Positions 1-5,410 of a stretch of DNA of 5,410 bases are shown here, in pieces (the stretch's first letter is position 1; every line of letters begins with the position of its first letter). The notes below the pieces were generated by a model. That model searched no databases and was not told where the DNA came from. It worked only from the letters and a program-made list of their open reading frames with translations. Origin of the DNA: UBA3537 sp964219345 (GTDB taxonomy: Bacteria > Bacteroidota > Bacteroidia > Flavobacteriales > Flavobacteriaceae); contig CAXPPN010000004.1 in assembly GCA_964219345.1 (NCBI GenBank), forward strand, positions 1 through 5,410. The letters are read 5' to 3'. Made by a program: the position numbers and the translations under genes.

Positions 1-195
1 CTCATTATAAACAGGAAGCTGAACAGTTACAAATGGGACTTGATTTGGATCTGATAAATCAAATTTCTTATCAGTTTTATCCGATCTTTTGGCACTCAAA
101 TAATTAAAAAGAAGGTTCAACTGTGCCAGTGCATACATAAAAATAAGAATGAGTGCAGTGGAATATATAGCAATAATGATGGTCTCTAAGAGCAT
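1..195 (-). CDS. Membrane-anchored family 2 glycosyltransferase, cellulose-synthase-like (5' part only)
   Basis: Only the first 65 residues are in the window; the gene runs off the left edge. The N-terminus begins MLLETIIIAIYSTALIL and forms one hydrophobic membrane segment at about residues 5-25. A polar stretch rich in Lys and Asp follows (about 34-50), and then PFVTVQLPVYNE, the first beta strand and nucleotide-binding start of a GT-A family 2 glycosyltransferase. This order (one N-terminal helix, then QLPVYNE) is what I recall for the roughly 490-residue cellulose-synthase-like inner-membrane transferases of flavobacteria. The ATG overlaps the stop of the upstream glycosyltransferase by one base (TAATG at 197-193), so translation is probably coupled and the two enzymes probably act together. 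Donor, acceptor and product cannot be read from this fragment. The family call is fairly sure; a role in arsenosugar synthesis is only a guess. Confidence 0.8.
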   Translation of the reverse strand, partial: MLLETIIIAIYSTALILIFMYALAQLNLLFNYLSAKRSDKTDKKFDLSDPNQVPFVTVQLPVYNE

Positions 196-887
196 TATTT
201 AAAACTGTATTTGAATATCCAAGTCAAGATTTTAATTCCCGCAAATATACTACCTTTTAATGTACCAGACACCTTTGAAACACCAATTCTATTGCGATAA
301 TTTACAGGGACTTCAATATAGTTGTATTGTTTTTTTAAAATCTTGAGTTGCATCTCCACAGTCCAGCCATAGGTTTTGTCTTCCATTTGAAGTGATTTTA
401 GCACTGGATATTTGATGGCTCTAAATGGTCCTAAATCAGTAAAATTTGAGTTAAAAATTAATCTCATCAAAGTTGTTGCCAACCAATTACCAAAAATTTG
501 TTGTGGTTGCATTGCCCCTTTTTCTGTTACTAATTGCGTTCGAGTTCCTAAAACAAAGTCTATGTTATTTTCAATAATAGGCGCAACAATTTTTTCAAGC
601 TCTTCGGGGTAGTCGCTGTAATCGCCATCTAAAAACACAACAATATCTGTTTTTCCTTTCGAATTTTCAATATAATCCATGCCTTTTAAGCAAGCATAAC
701 CATACCCTTTTTTTGCTTCAAAGAGGACTGTAGCTCCAGTTTTTTTTGCATTTTCAGAGGTTGCATCTGTTGAAGCATTATTGACTACAATAATTTCTTC
801 TACAGAATTTGGGATGTCATTAATCACTTTGGTAATCGCATCAGCTTCGTTGTATGCTGGAATAATGACTTTTATAATTGGTTTCAA
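195..887 (-). CDS. Family 2 glycosyltransferase, DPM/DPG-synthase-like
   Basis: This is a cytoplasmic GT-A fold transferase of 230 residues. Visible motifs, in order, are VIIPAYNE (7-14) and NNASTD (36-41) in the nucleotide-binding half, the metal-binding DGD (87-89), GTR (114-116), the acceptor-side FTDLGPFRA (149-157), GWTVEM (174-179), and PVNYRNRIGVSKVSGT (194-209), close to the YRxRxGxSKxSGT signature of polyprenyl-phosphate sugar transferases. There are no strong membrane helices. The only plausible start is TTG at 887. In frame upstream lie CTG, GTT and then TAA, which is also the stop of the preceding gene, and the first internal ATG (residue 70) would remove the donor-binding half. 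It starts 6 bases after the MerT-like gene and overlaps the next glycosyltransferase by one base. Substrate unknown; a nucleotide sugar transferred to a lipid phosphate or glycerol-type acceptor is typical of relatives. It does not resemble TIGR04283, the usual second arsenosugar-locus transferase. Confidence 0.88.
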   Translation of the reverse strand: MKPIIKVIIPAYNEADAITKVINDIPNSVEEIIVVNNASTDATSENAKKTGATVLFEAKKGYGYACLKGMDYIENSKGKTDIVVFLDGDYSDYPEELEKIVAPIIENNIDFVLGTRTQLVTEKGAMQPQQIFGNWLATTLMRLIFNSNFTDLGPFRAIKYPVLKSLQMEDKTYGWTVEMQLKILKKQYNYIEVPVNYRNRIGVSKVSGTLKGSIFAGIKILTWIFKYSFK

Positions 888-893
888 CAGAAC

Positions 894-1319
894 TTAGTTC
901 TTTATGTTTAATTCTTTTTGTTGTGCAGGAACAATGTATTCATCAAAGTACCATGCTGACCATTTTTCAAAACTCAAGAAAAGACCAACTCCAAAGATAA
1001 TAATGATGCCAGTGAGTACGATTAAATTTTTCTTTTTGCGCTTAGGATCTATAGAGCATTGATTTTGTTTTTTGCGAAAGCTATATATGCCATAAAGTCC
1101 AATAGCTACGGCAATAATTTTGAGAATCCAAGCTCCTGTTCCCGAGCTTCCATCTTCATTATAAAAAAAGTCTGCAAATGAAATGGCATAGACACCACCC
1201 ATAAGTCCAAACATAAATAATATAGCAGGAGCAACACAGCAAAGTATACCAGTAACAGCAGCACTTATGGAATATTTTATACCCCATTTAAAGAGGTTAG
1301 GATTTTTGTTTTGGGTCAT
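894..1319 (-). CDS. MerT-like three-helix membrane protein with Cys-Cys pair
   Basis: This is a 141-residue inner-membrane protein with three predicted helices at about 17-45, 64-82 and 97-116. The first helix carries adjacent cysteines, C27-C28, in ILCCVAPAILFMFG, followed by GLMGG. This matches the pattern in the MerT family of mercuric ion transporters, where a Cys pair in helix 1 receives the metal. A third Cys (C88) lies in the basic loop between helices 2 and 3 (QCSIDPKRKKK), where MerT has its second thiol site. The C-terminal tail is polar. The start is ATG at 1319, 55 bases after the PNP stop, with a candidate promoter in the gap. No merP, merA or merR is nearby. Beside arsenosugar genes, thiol-mediated transport of an arsenical or another soft metal is a reasonable inference but unproven. 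It could also be an uncharacterised membrane protein with only superficial MerT resemblance. Confidence 0.7.
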   Translation of the reverse strand: MTQNKNPNLFKWGIKYSISAAVTGILCCVAPAILFMFGLMGGVYAISFADFFYNEDGSSGTGAWILKIIAVAIGLYGIYSFRKKQNQCSIDPKRKKKNLIVLTGIIIIFGVGLFLSFEKWSAWYFDEYIVPAQQKELNIKN

Positions 1320-1374
1320 TTTTTTCGATTTTTCACAAATTTACTCAATTTGATTCAAATTAAAAGATTGACGT
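1320..1374 (-). promoter_or_regulatory. Candidate internal promoter with palindrome before the MerT-like gene
   Basis: The gap between the PNP and MerT-like genes holds TAAATTTG on the minus strand (1343-1336), a perfect match to the Bacteroidota -7 consensus TAnnTTTG. Just upstream of it is a perfect 15-base palindrome AATTTGATTCAAATT (1347-1361), two 7-base arms around one base. The palindrome sits between -7 and the expected -33 position, a common operator location. No clear -33 TTTG is found at the usual 17-23 base spacing, and the implied leader is only about 10-15 bases. In AT-rich DNA an 8-base match can occur by chance, so this is tentative. Confidence 0.35.
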
Positions 1375-2187
1375 TTATAAATGTGCAATAAGTTCTTTGA
1401 ACAAAGTAATCATATGAGGTTCTGCAATTGCAGCCATGTTCATAATGTCTTGTACATCTACAGGCTTAAGGTTGTCTGCATCACATTCGTCTGTAATAAC
1501 AGAAATAGCTGAAACTTTTATGCCCAAATGATTGGCGACAATAACTTCTGGAACGGTGCTCATGCCTACGGCATCTGTTCCTATGAGTTTCAGCATTCTA
1601 TATTCTGCACGTGTTTCCAGTTGGGGGCCAAAAACACTAGTATAAACACCACTGTGAAGTATTATATTTTCTTTTTTTGCAATTGACTTTAAAAGTGTAT
1701 TCATTTGATTGTCATATGGAGCACTCATGTCTACAAAACGCTCTCCAAAACGCTCAACGCCTTTAAATGCAAGAGGCGACCCGCCTTGTAGATTGATATG
1801 ATCTTCGATAAGCATCAATTCACTTTTTCTAAAGTTAAGATTAATTGCACCAGCAGCATTTGAAACTAATAAACAAGTGATGCCTAGCGCATGCATAATT
1901 CGTACAGGGTAAGTAACGTCTTGTAAAGAATAGCCTTCGTACAAATGAAATCGACCTTGCATGACCATCACTGTTTTATTTGCAATTTTCCCATATATAA
2001 GTTTTCCTTTATGAAATTCCACGGTTGCTGTGGGAAAATTTGGAATATGATTATAGCTGACCTCTCTAATGATTTCGATTTCATGGATAAGCTGTCCAAG
2101 TCCAGTTCCTAATATGATGCCAATTTTTGGAGTCTCAAACCCCTTTTCTTTTAAATAATCTACGGTTTCATTGATGAGTTTAATCAT
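1375..2187 (-). CDS. Purine nucleoside phosphorylase, trimeric (PNP/MTAP) family
   Basis: This cytosolic enzyme should cleave a purine nucleoside with phosphate to give the free base and a sugar 1-phosphate. Its 270 residues match the usual trimeric PNP length. Family motifs are visible throughout: GTGLG (27-31), H59, and MQGRFHLYEGY (76-86) with R79 and H81 for phosphate binding; SNAAG (109-113); ERFGERF (145-151), which contacts the neighbouring subunit; LETRAE with E191 (human E201); and AVGMSTVPEVI (206-216). The base-specificity residue equivalent to human N243 is Asp (D233, in VITDEC), a change associated with 6-aminopurine recognition. The human H257 position, which contacts the ribose 5'-OH, appears to be Val. 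It overlaps the TIGR04282 gene by four bases (ATGA at 2187-2184). In this operon it may remove adenine from the arsenylated deoxyadenosine made by ArsS. Ordinary purine salvage remains possible. Confidence 0.95.
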   Translation of the reverse strand: MIKLINETVDYLKEKGFETPKIGIILGTGLGQLIHEIEIIREVSYNHIPNFPTATVEFHKGKLIYGKIANKTVMVMQGRFHLYEGYSLQDVTYPVRIMHALGITCLLVSNAAGAINLNFRKSELMLIEDHINLQGGSPLAFKGVERFGERFVDMSAPYDNQMNTLLKSIAKKENIILHSGVYTSVFGPQLETRAEYRMLKLIGTDAVGMSTVPEVIVANHLGIKVSAISVITDECDADNLKPVDVQDIMNMAAIAEPHMITLFKELIAHL

Positions 2188-2789
2188 ATATTAAGCTGTT
2201 TTAAGAGTTGAGGTTCTTTTTTTAGGTCTTCGTAGGTATCAATGTCATTTAAAGGTTCAAGCAAGTTAACATTAAATTCTTTTAAATCGGATAATGTTTC
2301 TTTAAGAACAGAAGAAGTGCTCCATTGTTTTTGTTTAAAAATTTTGGGAATTATAAAATTTAACCCTAGTAAATAATACCCGCCATCTAGTGCAGGACCA
2401 ATAACGACATCATAATTTTCCAACTGCTCAAAAGCTGATTCAATATGCTTTGGTCGTAAGCTATACAAATCACTTCCAATAATTATAATTTTTTGATAAC
2501 CTAATGAAAATCCATACTGAAAAGCGGCAAGCATTTTTTGTCCTAAATCTCCTTTAGTTTGAATTTGTTTTTTACAATTAGTTGCTGTCCAAACATCATT
2601 GTCTTGAATTTTATCGGAATAAAAGATAAGTTGATCTGAATCTATTTCACTAATTATTTTAGATGTATGTTTACTAAGGATTTTATAGGTTTCTAATGCT
2701 GCTTGATCTCCAATACTTTTAGCCAAACGTGTTTTTACGCGGCCTAGCTCTGGGTTTCTAACAAAAACCATTATTAGCGGATTACTCAT
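2184..2789 (-). CDS. TIGR04282-type (DUF2064) arsenosugar-locus transferase
   Basis: This 201-residue single-domain protein has the nucleotidyltransferase-like GT-A fold also seen in the CofC/MobA group. Motifs in order are RNPELGRVKTRLA (11-23), the nucleotide phosphate-binding loop; KGDLGQKM (79-86); IIIIGSDLYSL (101-111), with the acidic metal-binding position; VIGPALDGGYYLLG (129-142), the most characteristic signature; WSTSSVL (156-162); and PLNDIDTYEDL (179-189). These are hallmarks of the family formerly named rSAM/selenodomain-associated transferase 1 and now arsenosugar biosynthesis glycosyltransferase. Other members I recall often have Cys-Pro after GSD or GTD; here it is Leu-Tyr. 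The gene begins 18 bases after arsS and overlaps the PNP start by four bases. It presumably modifies the arsenylated sugar, but the exact reaction is not shown by the sequence. Confidence 0.9.
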   Translation of the reverse strand: MSNPLIMVFVRNPELGRVKTRLAKSIGDQAALETYKILSKHTSKIISEIDSDQLIFYSDKIQDNDVWTATNCKKQIQTKGDLGQKMLAAFQYGFSLGYQKIIIIGSDLYSLRPKHIESAFEQLENYDVVIGPALDGGYYLLGLNFIIPKIFKQKQWSTSSVLKETLSDLKEFNVNLLEPLNDIDTYEDLKKEPQLLKQLNI

Positions 2790-2807
2790 ACACTTTTTCT
2801 TTTTTTA

Positions 2808-3863
<1,056 letters not shown>

Positions 3864-3865
3864 TC

Positions 3866-4201
3866 TTACATTGAAAGTTTATCATATTTTTTCATCATTT
3901 GAACCCCATGTACAAGTGTTGCACCACTCTCAATAGCGGCACCAGTATGGACGGCTTCCATCATTTCTTCTTTTGTGATACCCCGTTCCAAACCATCTTT
4001 GGTATAGGCATCTATACAATAGGGGCACTTAACGACATGGGCTACAGCTAAAGCAATAAGGGATTTCTCTCTAGGAGTTAACGCCCCTTCTTCAAAAACT
4101 TTACCATAATAGTCAAAAAACTTTGTTCCAAGTTCTTCATTCCACTCTGTAATTTTTCCAAATTTTTTTAAATCTGCGGGATCGTAATAGGTTTTACTCA
4201 T
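3866..4201 (-). CDS. Arsenosugar-associated AhpD/CMD-like peroxidase-like protein
   Basis: This 111-residue cytosolic protein belongs to the carboxymuconolactone decarboxylase/AhpD superfamily. The core runs from GALTPREKSLIALAVA (39-54), with the conserved Glu at E45, to the redox motif C59-P-Y-C62 and the AVHTGAAIESGATLVHG segment (83-99) with H85. In AhpD the CxxC motif is followed after three residues by His (CxxCxxxH), the proton relay; here that position is Tyr (CPYCIDAYT). The N-terminus MSKTYYDPADLKKFG resembles the small protein usually encoded next to arsS, so the start at 4201 looks right. It is the first gene of the operon, and its stop is two bases before arsS. It may protect or reduce arsenical or iron-sulfur intermediates with a dithiol, but its activity is not established. 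Confidence 0.92.
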   Translation of the reverse strand: MSKTYYDPADLKKFGKITEWNEELGTKFFDYYGKVFEEGALTPREKSLIALAVAHVVKCPYCIDAYTKDGLERGITKEEMMEAVHTGAAIESGATLVHGVQMMKKYDKLSM

Positions 4202-4241
4202 AATGGTTATTGTTTATTAATTTTTATATAAATCTAAAGTA

Positions 4242-4308
4242 TAAAGATAATGTATGGTTGTCAATTGCTATTAAATGTTGTTAAAAAAAACCATACAATT
4301 ACTATACA
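4242..4308 (-). promoter_or_regulatory. Candidate promoter and operator for the arsenosugar operon
   Basis: On the minus strand TATCTTTA (4249-4242) matches the -7 consensus TAnnTTTG in all but the last base, about 40 bases before the ATG of the peroxidase-like gene. A TTGACA-like hexamer (4264-4259) and TTTA (spacing 22) are possible upstream boxes. Three copies of TGTATRGT surround this: TGTATGGT on the plus strand at 4251-4258, and on the minus strand TGTATGGT at 4297-4290 and TGTATAGT at 4308-4301. The two minus-strand copies are 11 bases apart, one helical turn. The outer pair forms an exact 9-base inverted repeat (4251-4259 with 4289-4297). The site next to -7 would suit repression. The regulator is unknown. 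Confidence 0.4.
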
Positions 4309-4333
4309 TTAAAATAAGTTATTAAAAATTAGG

Positions 4334-4412
4334 ATTATCAATTTCACTACTTACAATCGTTTTCGTCAATGATATTAACAACTTTATGAGGTTAATATTA
4401 TCAATATGACTA
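4334..4412 (+). repeat. Imperfect 16-base direct repeat pair
   Basis: ATTATCAATTTCACTA (4334-4349) and ATTATCAATATGACTA (4397-4412) agree at 14 of 16 positions. They start 63 bases apart, close to six helical turns, upstream of the rightward promoter. They may be binding sites for an activator or a chance AT-rich similarity. Confidence 0.3.
4355..4368. promoter_or_regulatory. Upstream CGTTTTCG-core candidate operator
   Basis: The sequence AATCGTTTTCGTCA has the same CG-TTTT-CG core as the reverse complement of the site at 4470-4483 and agrees with it at 11 of 14 positions. The two centres are 115 bases apart, nearly a whole number (11) of helical turns. That arrangement would suit a looping LacI-family regulator. 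Evidence is sequence similarity only. Confidence 0.35.
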
Positions 4413-4455
4413 GTAAAACAGTAAAAAACTTTATTTTGTATGAATTTTGTATTGT

Positions 4456-4494
4456 TTTGTTTAATGTTTTAACGAAAACGTTATACTATATTTG
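4456..4494 (+). promoter_or_regulatory. Bacteroidota-type promoter for the secreted protein gene
   Basis: TATATTTG at 4487-4494 is a perfect TAnnTTTG -7 box, 30 bases before the ATG. The -33 element is less clear: TTTG at 4456-4459 is spaced 27 bases, longer than usual, while TTTA at 4460-4463 gives 23. Transcription would start near 4499-4502, giving a leader of about 25 A/T-rich bases with no Shine-Dalgarno, usual for the phylum. Confidence 0.55.
4470..4483. promoter_or_regulatory. Promoter-proximal palindromic operator candidate
   Basis: TAACGAAAACGTTA is a perfect inverted repeat with 5-base arms (TAACG/CGTTA) around AAAA. It ends three bases before the -7 box of the rightward gene, so a bound protein would overlap RNA polymerase. 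CG-containing palindromes of this type are common operators of LacI-family sugar regulators, which fits the glycan-binding product downstream. No regulator gene is in the window. Confidence 0.45.
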
Positions 4495-4524
4495 ATTTCT
4501 AACAAATTTTAAAAATTAACTAAT

Positions 4525-5410
4525 ATGAAAAAAATTACTTTTTATTTTTTATTTCTTATATCCATGCTGCAAATCCATGCACAGTCAAACGTTACTTTTA
4601 GTGTTGACATGTCAGGGCAAACTGGATTTACCACTGTTTATGTTAGTGGAAGTTTAAATGCATGGAGTGGAGATGCTAACCCACTCACTGATACAGACGG
4701 TGATGGTGTTTGGGAAACCACACTTTCCATAGCTGATGGTTCATATGAATACAAATTCACCCTTGACAGTTGGTCTGGTCAAGAAAATTTATCTCAAGGT
4801 CTAGTTGGAACTACAACCAATGACTGTGATAATGGGGCATTATGTACCAATCGTACTCTCACGGTTAGTGGTGCTGATAAAGTTTTAGATACAGTACCTT
4901 TTCAAAGTACAAATATAAATGCTGGCCCTTACAGCGTAACCTTTAATGTTGATATGTCTTCATATACTGGAACATTTGGTTCAGTTAACATAAATGGAGA
5001 AAATTACAACAACCAAGGTCTTGGTAATTGGTGTGGAGGATGTAATACATTGACTGACGATGACGGGGATAATATTTATAGCGCAACAATACAGCTTGAA
5101 GCATACACCTATTCTTTTAAATTTACAGTTGATGGTTGGACTGATCAGGAAACGTTTAGTTCTGGTGATGCTGGAACCCAAACAGCAGGTGGAAATGTAA
5201 ATAGATTGATAAGCGTTGACAACGATATGATTGTTAGTGCTGTTTGGGATGATCCCGCTTCTTTAAGTGTAACTTCAACAACTCCTGCAACTGCTGCACC
5301 AATTCCTACGGAACAGGAGAGTGATGTTGTATCCGTGTATAGCGATTCATATACTGATGTGGCTGTATCTTCCTATAATACTGTATGGAGTGATGCTTCA
5401 ATGGAAGATA
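4525..5410 (+). CDS. Secreted protein with tandem starch/glycogen-binding-like domains (3' end outside window)
   Basis: The frame is open from ATG 4525 to the window edge, 295 codons, with no stop. Residues 1-20 are a type I signal peptide (KK, hydrophobic FYFLFLISMLQ, cleavage after HAQ), with no lipobox Cys. Two homologous beta-sandwich domains follow, at about 23-127 and 136-242. Each begins VTFxVDMS, has an Asp-rich turn (DTDGDGVWE at 56-64; TDDDGDNIY at 177-185) and ends with a YKFTLDSW or FKFTVDGW strand, as in CBM48/AMPK-type glycan-binding E-set domains. C101/C107 and C170/C173 may form disulfides. A Thr/Pro/Ala linker (243-263) leads to SDVVSVYSDSYTDVA (266-280), the start of a module I recall from flavobacterial laminarinases and other secreted glycanases. 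A catalytic domain and a type IX secretion tail probably lie beyond 5410. The enzyme class cannot be told, and the gene seems unrelated to the arsenic operon. Confidence 0.88.
   Translation, partial: MKKITFYFLFLISMLQIHAQSNVTFSVDMSGQTGFTTVYVSGSLNAWSGDANPLTDTDGDGVWETTLSIADGSYEYKFTLDSWSGQENLSQGLVGTTTNDCDNGALCTNRTLTVSGADKVLDTVPFQSTNINAGPYSVTFNVDMSSYTGTFGSVNINGENYNNQGLGNWCGGCNTLTDDDGDNIYSATIQLEAYTYSFKFTVDGWTDQETFSSGDAGTQTAGGNVNRLISVDNDMIVSAVWDDPASLSVTSTTPATAAPIPTEQESDVVSVYSDSYTDVAVSSYNTVWSDASMED

Larger units (their letters stand above)
4202..4524. other. Divergent intergenic region, 323 bases
   Basis: No coding region is supported here; both strands are full of stops and start codons lead only to very short frames. 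It separates the leftward arsenosugar operon from the rightward secreted-protein gene and must hold both promoters. It contains the TGTATRGT half-sites (4251-4308), a direct repeat (4334-4349 and 4397-4412), two CGTTTTCG-core sites (4355-4368 and 4470-4483), and the TATATTTG -7 box (4487-4494). I see no hairpin followed by a T run that would be a terminator, and no riboswitch-like or tRNA-like structure. Confidence 0.8.

Noticed and set aside
412..612. 66-codon plus-strand open frame
   Set aside because: It lies antisense inside the well-supported family 2 glycosyltransferase gene, has no recognisable domain and is explained as a shadow frame.
195..887. Identification of this glycosyltransferase as TIGR04283, the second usual arsenosugar-locus transferase
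   Set aside because: TIGR04283 proteins carry VDGGSTD and LHADT-type motifs as I recall them. This protein has NNASTD, LDGDYSD and a GVSKVSGT tail, closer to DPM/DPG synthases.
2790..2807. T-rich stretch between arsS and the TIGR04282 gene as a terminator
   Set aside because: There is no GC stem before it. On the transcribed strand it is an A-rich leader, typical of Bacteroidota translation starts.
4202..4524. CRISPR array, tRNA, riboswitch or small RNA gene in the intergenic region
   Set aside because: No regularly spaced repeats, cloverleaf arms or conserved riboswitch core could be seen. The repeats present are short and operator-like.
4981..5181. 66-codon minus-strand open frame
   Set aside because: It is antisense to the secreted glycan-binding protein, whose second domain is clearly coding on the plus strand; the minus product has no family features.

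Overview
The window looks like chromosomal DNA from a member of the Flavobacteriaceae (Bacteroidota), probably marine. The evidence is AT-rich coding sequence, A-rich leaders with no Shine-Dalgarno motif, Bacteroidota-type -7 boxes (TAnnTTTG), and proteins that most resemble flavobacterial families. This assignment comes from recognition by eye; no search was run.

Positions 1-4201 hold a tightly packed minus-strand gene run, read from right to left. It starts with an AhpD-like 'arsenosugar-associated' peroxidase-like protein, then the radical SAM enzyme ArsS, a small TIGR04282-type nucleotidyl/glycosyltransferase-like protein and a trimeric-type purine nucleoside phosphorylase (PNP). After a 55-base gap come a three-helix MerT-like membrane protein with a Cys-Cys pair, a DPM/DPG-synthase-like family 2 glycosyltransferase that appears to use a TTG start, and the first 65 codons of a membrane-anchored, cellulose-synthase-like family 2 glycosyltransferase that leaves the window on the left. 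The first four genes are the recognisable core of an arsenosugar biosynthesis locus. ArsS joins a 5'-deoxyadenosyl group to a methylated arsenical. A phosphorylase able to remove adenine, followed by sugar-modifying enzymes, would be logical next steps. No arsM methyltransferase is present in the window. The PNP has an Asp where 6-oxopurine-specific PNPs have Asn, which fits an adenine nucleoside substrate.

Positions 4202-4524 are a 323-base divergent intergenic region without a gene. It carries a set of TGTATRGT half-sites around a candidate promoter for the arsenosugar operon, two CGTTTTCG-core palindromic sites, a 16-base imperfect direct repeat, and a TATATTTG -7 box for the rightward gene.

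From 4525 to the right edge there is an open, rightward, incomplete gene of at least 295 codons. It encodes a secreted protein with two tandem starch/glycogen-binding-like (CBM48/E-set) beta-sandwich domains, then the start of a third module of a type seen in flavobacterial secreted glycanases. It probably belongs to a polysaccharide-utilisation function unrelated to the arsenic genes.
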